A DNA stretch of 9,113 bases, from positions 1 to 9,113 of the forward strand of contig JAJRPT010000182.1 in the NCBI GenBank assembly GCA_024280675.1, given 5' to 3'. This DNA comes from Bacteroidota bacterium. GTDB taxonomy: Bacteria; Bacteroidota; Ignavibacteria; Kapaibacteriales; UBA2268. The translations under genes were made by a program, and so were the position numbers. Below are positions 1 to 6,287 of the stretch, in pieces; position 1 is the first letter of the stretch, and each line of letters starts with the position of its first letter. The notes beneath the pieces are model-generated. The model saw nothing but the letters and a program-made list of their open reading frames with translations, searched no databases and was not told the DNA's origin.

Positions 1-1
1 C

Positions 2-2602
2 CATTCAAGAGCAATTTATTTCTCTTCTGAATCATTTGACACTCACCCAGCAAAAACTGTTGTATCAGATTTTGATAGCTCTAGTTTTGACAAAATATTC
101 AATGTTGAAGAAAGTGCCTTAGCTATTTCAGATGCTGTTAAATATTTAAAGCAAGATGAAAACACAAAAATATTATTTAGATTTGAGTTAAATACAGATT
201 TTTATATTCAAATTGTTCGGCTGAAATCATTTAGAATACTTTTTGACGCTCTTCTAAAAAAAGAGAAGATTAATGCAAACTATAAAATTGAAGCAATTCC
301 GTTCTGTAAAAATAAATCTAGTAAAGAAATTAATTTATTAAGGCTGACCTCCCAAATCAGTTCCGCAATGTTTGGAGGCGCTGATTTTGTGAAACTTGAC
401 ACCTCAGACAGAATCACTGTGAATATTTTTCACATTCTTAAAGAAGAATCTTCGCTACAAGAAAATCCTGACCCAAGCAATGGTTCATATTATTTTGACA
501 ATTTGATTTCTGAGATGACCAGTTCAACTATATTGAAACTAAAGAACTTAGATGAATCGTTCTTTCAAGATTTTGATATTGATAATTTTACCAACAAGAC
601 AAAGAATCATCCTAAATTCATTCACTCGCCTGGTGTTCCGCCCTTTTTGAGGGGTCCATACCCGAGCATGTACACATCACGGCCGTGGACAATTCGCCAA
701 TATGCCGGGTTTTCAACTGCTGAGGAAAGTAATGCTTTTTACAAGCGTAATTTGGAGGGCGGGCAAAAAGGACTTTCCGTTGCATTTGATTTGCCGACAC
801 ATCGTGGATATGATTCTGATAACAAAAGAGTAGAAGGTGATGTTGGAAAAGCAGGCGTAGCCATTGATTCGGTGCTTGATATGGATATTTTATTTGACGG
901 GATTCCGCTTGGTGAAATATCTGTTTCGATGACAATGAACGGTGCTGTTCTGCCAATTCTAGCATTTTATATTGCAAGTGCCAAAGCCCAGGGAATCAGT
1001 ATTGACAAGCTTTCTGGCACAATCCAAAATGATATTTTAAAAGAATATATGGTGAGAAATACCTATATTTATCCGCCACAAACATCGATGAGAATTATTG
1101 GTGATATTTTCAAATATACGTCTGAGAATATGCCCAAGTTTAATTCCATCTCGGTCTCAGGCTATCACATGCAGGAAGCGGGTGCGACGGCTGATTTGGA
1201 GCTGGCCTACACTCTTGCCGACGGGCTTGAGTACGTTCGAGCTGGAATAAAAGCTGGGCTAGATATTGACTCTTTTGCACCCAGAATATCTTTTTTCTGG
1301 GCGATTGGGATGGATTTCTTTACTGAAATTGCCAAGATGAGGGTCGCACGCCTTATGTGGGCAACTATGATGAAGCAGTTTAATCCCAAAAACCCGAAAT
1401 CACTAATGCTCAGAACTCATTGCCAAACAAGTGGTTGGAGCTTGACCGCACAAGACCCATACAATAATATTGCTCGCACGACAATTGAGGCAATGGCGGC
1501 AGTATGCGGCGGGACACAATCTCTGCACACAAATTCATTCGACGAGGCGATTGCCCTGCCGACTGATTTTTCGGCACTAATTGCTAGGGAAACTCAAATA
1601 TTTTTGCAAGAAGAAACAAGCATCCCCTCGGCCATCGACCCTTGGGCAGGTTCTTTTCATGTTGAGTCATTGGGCGATGACTTGATGAAAAAAGCATGGG
1701 AACATATAGACGAAATTGAATCTCTTGGCGGGATGGCAAAGGCGATTAGCTCTGGATTGCCAAAGCTAAAAATTGAGGAAGCAGCGGCTCGTACGCAAGC
1801 CAGAATTGATTCGGGTGGACAGGTCTTGGTTGGAGTAAATAAATATAAAACAGACGAAAAAATTGATTTTGATATTTTAGAAGTCGATAATGAATCGGTG
1901 AGAATATCTCAGATTAAGAGGCTGAATAAATTACGCTCGGAGCGAAATGATGGCGAAGTTAATGAAATACTTTCTAAAATTTCAGAGTCTGTAAAATCTG
2001 GCAATGGGAATTTGCTTGAGTTGTCGGTTCAGGCAGCTCAAAAACATGCCACACTCGGAGAAATATCTTTTGCTATTGAAAAAATATCTGGCAGGCATAA
2101 AGCAAATTCGGGTACAATATCTGGAGTTTATACCAAGGAATCGACCGACATGAATAAGATAAAAATTGTTAGAAAGCTTTCGGACAGCTTTTACGAAAAG
2201 GAAGGTCGCCGTCCCCGAATACTGGTTGCTAAAATGGGGCAAGACGGGCATGATAGGGGTGCTAAGGTGATTGCAACTGCTTTTGCCGACCTTGGATTTG
2301 ACGTGGACATTGGTCCGCTTTTCCAGACTCCAGAAGAAACGGCAAAGCAGGCAGTGGAAAATGACGCACATATTGTTGGGGCAAGTACTTTGGCCGCTGG
2401 GCATAAGACTTTAATCCCTAAACTTATTGATGAGTTGAAAAAACACAAACGCTCCGATATTATGGTGATTGCTGGTGGTGTGATTCCTGAGCAAGATTAT
2501 GACTACCTTTATAAAAATGGTGTTAGCTTTGTCTTTGGACCAGGGACAATCATCCCAGATGCCGCAAAATTACTTTTAGAGAAATTAATTCTTAAATTTT
2601 AA
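2..2602 (+). CDS. mutB: Methylmalonyl-CoA mutase, apparent MutA-MutB single-chain fusion (5' end outside window)
   Basis: Adenosylcobalamin enzyme interconverting methylmalonyl-CoA and succinyl-CoA in propionate metabolism. The frame is open from base 2, giving 866 visible codons. Visible residues 1-165 resemble the second half of a small-subunit (MutA) TIM barrel: FRFELNTDFYIQIVRLKSFR, an NLLRLTSQISSAMFGGAD strand-helix, then KEES and DPSNGSYY. A short linker (about 166-208) leads to a large subunit from SPGVPPFLRGPYPSMY onward. Counting from the ATG at 368, residues corresponding to Propionibacterium MutB Y89, Q197, R207 and H244 are Y112, Q220, R230 and H267, which fits methylmalonyl-CoA rather than isobutyryl-CoA. 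The C-terminal B12 domain has DGHDRG with axial His628, then STLAAG and AGG. The MutA half lacks the C-terminal region usual for that subunit, and the MutB half lacks its usual N-terminal arm. The ATG at 368 falls inside the barrel, so the true start is upstream. Function is very secure; the fusion is read directly from the open frame. Confidence 0.95.
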   Translation, partial: HSRAIYFSSESFDTHPAKTVVSDFDSSSFDKIFNVEESALAISDAVKYLKQDENTKILFRFELNTDFYIQIVRLKSFRILFDALLKKEKINANYKIEAIPFCKNKSSKEINLLRLTSQISSAMFGGADFVKLDTSDRITVNIFHILKEESSLQENPDPSNGSYYFDNLISEMTSSTILKLKNLDESFFQDFDIDNFTNKTKNHPKFIHSPGVPPFLRGPYPSMYTSRPWTIRQYAGFSTAEESNAFYKRNLEGGQKGLSVAFDLPTHRGYDSDNKRVEGDVGKAGVAIDSVLDMDILFDGIPLGEISVSMTMNGAVLPILAFYIASAKAQGISIDKLSGTIQNDILKEYMVRNTYIYPPQTSMRIIGDIFKYTSENMPKFNSISVSGYHMQEAGATADLELAYTLADGLEYVRAGIKAGLDIDSFAPRISFFWAIGMDFFTEIAKMRVARLMWATMMKQFNPKNPKSLMLRTHCQTSGWSLTAQDPYNNIARTTIEAMAAVCGGTQSLHTNSFDEAIALPTDFSALIARETQIFLQEETSIPSAIDPWAGSFHVESLGDDLMKKAWEHIDEIESLGGMAKAISSGLPKLKIEEAAARTQARIDSGGQVLVGVNKYKTDEKIDFDILEVDNESVRISQIKRLNKLRSERNDGEVNEILSKISESVKSGNGNLLELSVQAAQKHATLGEISFAIEKISGRHKANSGTISGVYTKESTDMNKIKIVRKLSDSFYEKEGRRPRILVAKMGQDGHDRGAKVIATAFADLGFDVDIGPLFQTPEETAKQAVENDAHIVGASTLAAGHKTLIPKLIDELKKHKRSDIMVIAGGVIPEQDYDYLYKNGVSFVFGPGTIIPDAAKLLLEKLILKF

Positions 2603-3611
2603 CTCTTTTAATGGCTCTAAACCCAGTAAATTCTATATGTGGCGAAATGAATCCTTCTTTCGGTGGCTCTTCTTTTAGCAAGTCTGTGCTTAAATATTTC
2701 TTGTTGCTATCTGGGAAAATTGTAGCTACAAGGGATTGAGATCCTAATTCCTCTTGAATCATTGTTGCTCCAATAAAATTTGCACCACTTGAAATTCCAA
2801 CTCCCAAACCCAGCTCAGAGCAAAGTTTTTGTGCCATGATAATAGAATCGCCATCATCGACGGCAACAATTTTATCCGTTTTCTTCAAATCAACAATGCT
2901 TGGTATGAATTCATCAGAAATGCCTTGTATTCTGTGTTTGCCAATTTTGTGTCCAGTTGAAAGTGTTGGTGAGTTCGATGGTTCAAGAGGGTGTACTTTA
3001 ACCAAGGGATTCTTTTCTTTTAGATATTTATTCATTCCCATGATTGTACCACCAGTCCCAACGCCCGCTACAAAAGCCTCAAGAGGTGTGTCAATTGATT
3101 CTAATTGAGACCATAACTCGGGTGCTGTGGTGGTGTAGTGAGCATCGACATTGTCTTGATTTGAAAACTGGCAGGGCAAGAAAGAATTTTCTAGTCTTTC
3201 GCCCAACTCTTCTGAGCGTCTTATACTTCCCAAAAAACCGCCTTCCTCTGAACTAACTAGCTCAATATCTGCTCCAAAGCCAATGATGAGATTTATTCGC
3301 TCTTGGCTCATCCAATCAGGCATGAAAATAGTAACTGGATGACCAATCGCTTTTCCAATGGCAGCAAAAGAAATCCCAGTATTCCCGCTCGTTGCTTCAA
3401 TTATTCTAGCATTTTCTCTTAGCTTGCCTTTTTTGATTGCGGTCTTTAGAATATGATGAGCCATCCTATCTTTGATGCTACCGGTCATGTTAAAATTCTC
3501 AGCCTTGGCGAATATCTTTTTGGACTTGCCTTTGTATTTAAATTGTATTTCAAGCAATGGGGTGTTGCCAATCAGACAATCTAGGGAGGATATGCGAGAG
3601 TAATTGCACAT
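2592..3611 (-). CDS. cysK: Cysteine synthase (O-acetylserine sulfhydrylase family, PLP-dependent)
   Basis: Fold-type II PLP enzyme of the CysK/CysM family, which replaces the acetate of O-acetylserine with sulfide to make cysteine; cytosolic. From the ATG at 3611 it is 339 residues, slightly longer than the usual 310-325 because of a ~25-residue C-terminal tail. Visible motifs are IGNTPL (14-19), TGSIKDR with the PLP lysine K47, the substrate loop TSGNTG (74-79), the phosphate-binding GVGTGGT (183-189), GISDEFIP (230-237), GISSGAN (272-278) and a PDSNKKYLST segment near the end. Before the lysine motif the usual NP reads NM. A TTG at 3647 would add 12 residues, but the family normally begins just before the IGNTPL strand, so the ATG is preferred. 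It converges on the mutase gene and overlaps its 3' end by 11 bp. A cystathionine beta-synthase or another family member cannot be excluded from sequence alone. Confidence 0.9.
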   Translation of the reverse strand: MCNYSRISSLDCLIGNTPLLEIQFKYKGKSKKIFAKAENFNMTGSIKDRMAHHILKTAIKKGKLRENARIIEATSGNTGISFAAIGKAIGHPVTIFMPDWMSQERINLIIGFGADIELVSSEEGGFLGSIRRSEELGERLENSFLPCQFSNQDNVDAHYTTTAPELWSQLESIDTPLEAFVAGVGTGGTIMGMNKYLKEKNPLVKVHPLEPSNSPTLSTGHKIGKHRIQGISDEFIPSIVDLKKTDKIVAVDDGDSIIMAQKLCSELGLGVGISSGANFIGATMIQEELGSQSLVATIFPDSNKKYLSTDLLKEEPPKEGFISPHIEFTGFRAIKRVKI

Positions 3612-3661
3612 AATATTTTGATGAGTTGATGACTGAAAAAATTGCAATATGAAAGCCGGTA

Positions 3662-3669
3662 CAAAATTA
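3662..3669 (-). promoter_or_regulatory. Candidate Bacteroidetes-type -7 box for cysK
   Basis: Read on the minus strand this is TAATTTTG, an exact fit to the TAnnTTTG -7 consensus of Bacteroidetes promoters, about 50 bases upstream of the cysK ATG. I did not find a TTTG-type -33 element at the expected 19-21 bp spacing. In sequence this AT-rich an 8-base match with two free positions is weak evidence. Confidence 0.2.
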
Positions 3670-3782
3670 ACTAAAAATAAAACTTTATAAGGAAGTAATT
3701 TTATTTGCTCAGAGGTAAATCCTTTTGTTATTTTTCTTGAATATCTAATAATTAACGAGAATTTTTTGGTTTGTTAATAAAA

Positions 3783-3800
3783 TATTCAATTTATTGAATA
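3783..3800. repeat. Perfect inverted repeat (TATTCAA-4-TTGAATA)
   Basis: The arms TATTCAA (3783-3789) and TTGAATA (3794-3800) are perfectly complementary with a 4-base spacer TTTA. The repeat is near the middle of the divergent intergenic region, about 100 bp before atpZ. It has no GC-rich stem or T-run, so it is not a convincing terminator. It could be a dimeric regulator site, or chance in AT-rich DNA. Confidence 0.5.
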
Positions 3801-3901
3801 AATTTAATTCTACGTTTTGTCTAGTTTATAAATTATTCTTATTTTTGGAAATCTTATTTTTACGCATTTGAGAAATAGTTTTTCCAAATTGAGAAAATCA
3901 G

Positions 3902-4123
3902 ATGAAACTGAGCAATGAAAATAATTCCCAAAAAACAATTGCTTTGCTTTTGTTCTCGGGAACACAACTTGCCGTCACTTGTTTGTTGGGATTATTCTTA
4001 GGGAGTTGGCTTGATGAAAAAATTAGTACAAGTCCAGTTTTCACTTTAATTTTCTCGTTTACATTTACCATTGTTGCATTTATGAATTTTCTCAGAACAG
4101 TAAAAAAAGTAAATAAAAAATGA
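3902..4123 (+). CDS. atpZ: AtpZ/AtpI-family accessory protein of F-type ATP synthase
   Basis: A 73-residue membrane protein at the head of the ATP synthase operon. Two transmembrane segments are visible: about residues 12-36, carrying GxQ (20-22), GxxxG (30-34) and LD (37-38), and about 46-64. This GxQ...GxxxGxxLD hairpin is the hallmark of the small AtpZ/AtpI family (FoF1 gene 1) usually encoded before atpB. Family members are linked to c-ring assembly or Mg2+/Ca2+ handling; which applies here cannot be told. The start follows a poor ribosome site. The gene ends in ATGA, overlapping the next start by 4 bp, which suggests translational coupling. Confidence 0.85.
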   Translation: MKLSNENNSQKTIALLLFSGTQLAVTCLLGLFLGSWLDEKISTSPVFTLIFSFTFTIVAFMNFLRTVKKVNKK

Positions 4124-4422
4124 TTGAAATAGTCTATGCTTTTGTTTTGTCATTCTTGAAATTTATAATTTCATTATTTTATTTCTCCAAAATAAAACAG
4201 ACAAAGCCAGAAGATTTGATGAAGAAATTATTGATATTCATCTCGATAGAGAATTTAATCTTTTTCATTTGTGCAATAGCTATTGCTAGTCTGGTAGAAT
4301 TTGACAAAATAAAATTCATGCTTGTTCTAATGTTGTTTTATTTTGTTTTTTTGAGTGTAGAAATATTAAAAATAAAAAAACAACTGTCATCAAACTTACA
4401 AAAATCACTGGATAATGAGTAA
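4120..4422 (+). CDS. Small membrane protein in the atpI position of the ATP synthase operon
   Basis: A 100-residue, strongly hydrophobic protein that I recognise only by position. Three transmembrane segments are likely, at about residues 4-22, 37-59 and 66-83, followed by a short basic, then polar tail. AtpI proteins typically have four segments and ~120 residues, so this could be a diverged AtpI-like protein, but no diagnostic motif is visible. Lying between atpZ and atpB, with a 4-bp overlap upstream and an 8-bp overlap downstream, it is almost certainly co-translated with the Fo genes. A role in a/c-subunit assembly is inference from context only. Phe, Ile and Leu dominate the composition and the codons are very AT-rich, as expected for a small membrane protein here. 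Confidence 0.7.
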   Translation: MIEIVYAFVLSFLKFIISLFYFSKIKQTKPEDLMKKLLIFISIENLIFFICAIAIASLVEFDKIKFMLVLMLFYFVFLSVEILKIKKQLSSNLQKSLDNE

Positions 4423-5452
4423 AGAATCTAATACAGAGTTGATTGCTTTTGGGTCGGGACATAACCATGATGGGCAACACAAAGACTCCAGCGGTGAGCA
4501 CACTGGACACGACGTCCTTGCTCACACCGAACACAAAGAGGAAAATGTACTTCAGAAAGTTCTGGGTAGCCTTGGAGATCACCGTGATTTTACCCTCTTC
4601 AATAAAGAGCTTTTTGAACTTCCCGTTATTTTGATTGACGGGGGAAGTTTAAAGACATATTCTGGCGTGACGGCAATGCAGCAGTCGGGCGAATATATTT
4701 ACGAGCATCACCATATCGTAAATGCCAAAACACACGAGCCTCCAACTCTTGACCTTTCAATCACAAATCTAGCTGCATTCCAATTTATTGCAGCATTTTT
4801 AATGATTTTAGTGTTTGCAAAAACCAGAGCGTCTTTCAAAAAAAATAAACTAAAAGCTCCCAAAGGTCTGGCGCACATTGTTGAAGTTTTTATATTAATG
4901 ATAAGAGACAATATCGTTCGGCCAAACATTCCATCAAGAATTTGGGCAGACAAACTAACGCCATACTTCATAGTAACGTTCTTCTTTATATATTTCTTGA
5001 ACATGGTGGGCTTGCTTCCCGGGGGTCACACCCCAACCAGTAGTATAAGCATCACCCTTGGGCTTGCCATAATTGCATTTGTGGTCATCAACGTTTCGCA
5101 AATCAGGAAAGAAGGCATAAAAGCATATTTGAGTCACCTTACCGCTGGTTCGCCGTGGTATCTGTGGCCAATACTTATTCCCATAGAAGTTGCTGGATTG
5201 TTTATCAAACCAGGTGTTCTGGCGATTCGTTTGTTTGCAAATTTAACGGCTGGACACATGGTCTTGTTTACTTTCTTAGGACTGATTTTACTTTTTGAGA
5301 GCTTTTTTGCGAGTATACCTTTTATAGGATTCTCATTGTTTGTTTATCTCTTGGAATTACTGGTTTCGTTTTTACAAGCATTTATTTTCACTATGCTTAC
5401 TGCAATATTCGTAGGATTAGGTATGCACAGTGACGAGCAACACGCACATTAA
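4415..5452 (+). CDS. atpB: ATP synthase subunit a (Fo)
   Basis: Subunit a forms the two half-channels that carry protons to and from the c-ring. It has 345 residues against ~270 in E. coli; the excess is a ~115-residue N-terminal tail with seven His between residues 16 and 40 and an EHHH further on. Membrane segments begin at about 119-135, then 183-201, 208-227 and a long C-terminal helical pair. The signature AIRLFANLTAGH carries the essential Arg at R272 (E. coli R210). H281 sits where E. coli has Glu219 and E314 where it has His245, the swapped pair also known from mitochondria. LQAFIF (320-325) carries the conserved Gln. The N-terminus has no hydrophobic signal segment although the tail should face the periplasm. 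The start overlaps the previous gene by 8 bp, and no in-frame upstream start is apparent. Confidence 0.96.
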   Translation: MSKESNTELIAFGSGHNHDGQHKDSSGEHTGHDVLAHTEHKEENVLQKVLGSLGDHRDFTLFNKELFELPVILIDGGSLKTYSGVTAMQQSGEYIYEHHHIVNAKTHEPPTLDLSITNLAAFQFIAAFLMILVFAKTRASFKKNKLKAPKGLAHIVEVFILMIRDNIVRPNIPSRIWADKLTPYFIVTFFFIYFLNMVGLLPGGHTPTSSISITLGLAIIAFVVINVSQIRKEGIKAYLSHLTAGSPWYLWPILIPIEVAGLFIKPGVLAIRLFANLTAGHMVLFTFLGLILLFESFFASIPFIGFSLFVYLLELLVSFLQAFIFTMLTAIFVGLGMHSDEQHAH

Positions 5453-5481
5453 CTATTATTATATTTTATTACATTTAATTT

Positions 5482-5485
5482 GGAG
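5482..5485 (+). promoter_or_regulatory. Ribosome binding site of atpE
   Basis: GGAG lies 7 bases before the ATG at 5493 and decides this start over an in-frame ATG at 5430, which lies inside atpB and would add 21 residues atypical for the c subunit. It is one of only two clear Shine-Dalgarno sites in the operon. Confidence 0.8.
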
Positions 5486-5492
5486 TTTTATA

Positions 5493-5714
5493 ATGGAAGG
5501 AATCGGATTATTAGCAGCAGGTATTGGCGCAGGTCTAGCAGTTATTGGAGCTGGTCTTGGAATTGGAAGATTAGCGGCATCGGCACTTGAGGCGGCTGGT
5601 CGCCAACCAGAAGCTGCTGGTTCATTGCAGACAATGATGATTATCGCTGCTGCACTTATTGAGGGTGCTGCACTTTTTGCACTTGTTATTTGCTTTTTGC
5701 TAATGTCTGCCTAA
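5493..5714 (+). CDS. atpE: ATP synthase subunit c (Fo rotor ring)
   Basis: A 73-residue hairpin of two membrane helices that oligomerises into the rotor ring. Helix 1 (about 4-27) is glycine-rich, with Gly at 10, 12, 14, 19, 21, 23 and 25, as needed for tight packing in the ring. The polar loop carries the conserved R37-Q38-P39 that contacts gamma and epsilon. Helix 2 holds the ion-binding carboxylate E57, exactly 18 residues after the loop proline as in E. coli D61. The sodium-ring ligands are absent: I24 replaces the helix-1 Gln and G58-A59 replace the Ser/Thr-Thr after the Glu, so protons are the expected ion. It follows atpB by 40 bp with a good ribosome site and is followed by a strong hairpin. 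Both could raise its output relative to its neighbours. Confidence 0.97.
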   Translation: MEGIGLLAAGIGAGLAVIGAGLGIGRLAASALEAAGRQPEAAGSLQTMMIIAAALIEGAALFALVICFLLMSA

Positions 5715-5753
5715 GAAAAAAAAGGTAGAGCTAGCAAATATAATTAATTTAAT

Positions 5754-5779
5754 GCCCTTGCTTTTCCCAAAGCGAGGGC
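5754..5779 (+). promoter_or_regulatory. Strong RNA hairpin in the atpE-atpF gap
   Basis: GCCCTTGCTTT (5754-5764) pairs with AAAGCGAGGGC (5769-5779) around a TCCC loop: 11 base pairs with a single G-U wobble, 6 of them GC. It is the most GC-rich structure in the intergenic DNA of the window. The following bases (TACATTATCTACTGGAG) have no U-run, so it does not look like a classic intrinsic terminator. It ends 13 bases before the atpF ribosome site. A stabiliser of the upstream atpE message, a processing site or a partial attenuator are all possible. The rest of the 87-bp gap is an A-rich run after the atpE stop and plain AT-rich sequence. Confidence 0.75.
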
Positions 5780-5792
5780 TACATTATCTACT

Positions 5793-5796
5793 GGAG
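5793..5796 (+). promoter_or_regulatory. Ribosome binding site of atpF
   Basis: GGAG sits 5 bases before the atpF ATG at 5802. It lies just downstream of the intergenic hairpin and outside its stem, so it should remain accessible. Confidence 0.75.
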
Positions 5797-5801
5797 AAAA
5801 A

Positions 5802-6287
5802 ATGTTTGAAATAAGTTGGGGTCTGGTAATATGGACCATTTTTACTTTCTCGATACTAATGGTCATCTTGAAAAAATGGGCATTTCCTGTTATTATGGGT
5901 GCATTAGAAGATAGGGAAAATCATATCAATGATTCGATTGCCCATGCTGAGAAAAAACATAGCGACGCAAAAGTTCATCTGAGGACTGCAGAAGACAAAG
6001 TTTCTGGAGCACAAAAAGAAATCAACAAAATGCTGTCTGCGGCAAGAGAAAGAGCAGATGATATTATTGCCAAAGGAAAAGAAGCAGGAGAAATTGCTAA
6101 ATCTCAAAAACTCGAAGAAGCATTGCGAGAGATTGAACGCTCAAAGCAAAATGCAATAGGTGAGCTAAGACGTGAAGTCGCAGGACTTGTAATTATTGCG
6201 ACAGAGAAATTGATTGATGAAAAGCTGGATAAAAACAAGCATGAAGCTCTTATAAACTCTTATATCTCCGATATTAAATCTAATTAA
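5802..6287 (+). CDS. atpF: ATP synthase subunit b (peripheral stalk)
   Basis: 161 residues, close to the ~156 typical of subunit b. One N-terminal membrane helix (about residues 5-24) is followed by KKWAFPVIMGALEDRENHI, the usual short basic turn with a Pro and the start of the stalk helix. The rest is a long, charged, Ala/Lys/Glu-rich helix with the AARERADDIIAKGKEAGE type of right-handed coiled-coil repeat. It ends in the delta-binding region (VIIATEKLIDEKLD, about 130-143). Subunit b tethers F1 to subunit a and holds delta at the top of F1. Only one b-type gene is visible, so a homodimer is expected. The gene is preceded by a clear GGAG site and followed by a 91-bp gap before atpH. Confidence 0.95.
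   Translation: MFEISWGLVIWTIFTFSILMVILKKWAFPVIMGALEDRENHINDSIAHAEKKHSDAKVHLRTAEDKVSGAQKEINKMLSAARERADDIIAKGKEAGEIAKSQKLEEALREIERSKQNAIGELRREVAGLVIIATEKLIDEKLDKNKHEALINSYISDIKSN

Larger units (their letters stand above)
3612..3901. other. Divergent intergenic region between cysK and the atp operon
   Basis: This 290-bp, very AT-rich stretch separates the start of cysK (leftward) from the start of atpZ (rightward). I see no coding frame with family resemblance and no RNA gene. By position it should hold the cysK promoter and probably the promoter of the ATP synthase operon. No convincing sigma-70 pair is visible on the plus strand: TATAAAT at 3827-3833 could be a -10 box, but nothing better than a weak match sits 17 bp upstream. 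A perfect inverted repeat lies at 3783-3800. No clear ribosome site precedes atpZ beyond a lone GAG. Confidence 0.6.

Noticed and set aside
1982..2404. 140-codon minus-strand open frame inside the mutase gene (also 618-977, 1207-1389, 2191-2448)
   Set aside because: Antisense to a strongly conserved coding region, with no recognisable family features; shadow frames.
368..2602. ATG at 368 as the start of the mutase gene
   Set aside because: The frame is open to the left edge, the encoded upstream residues match the MutA barrel, and the ATG falls within the conserved MFGGAD strand of that barrel.
2..2602. Isobutyryl-CoA mutase or IcmF-type fusion
   Set aside because: Residues equivalent to Y89 and R207 of methylmalonyl-CoA mutase are present, the B12 domain is C-terminal, and no GTPase domain is visible.
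2836..3256. Two plus-strand open frames within cysK
   Set aside because: They are antisense to a clear cysteine synthase with all motifs and show no protein-like features.
3783..3800. Intrinsic terminator at the intergenic inverted repeat
   Set aside because: The stem is almost all AT, no T-run follows, and no gene ends nearby on either strand.
5430..5492. Extended N-terminus for subunit c from the ATG at 5430
   Set aside because: It overlaps atpB, would add 21 residues atypical for the family, and the GGAG site is placed for the ATG at 5493.
5493..5714. Sodium-type c-ring
   Set aside because: The helix-1 Gln and the Ser/Thr-Thr after the carboxylate are replaced by Ile, Gly and Ala.
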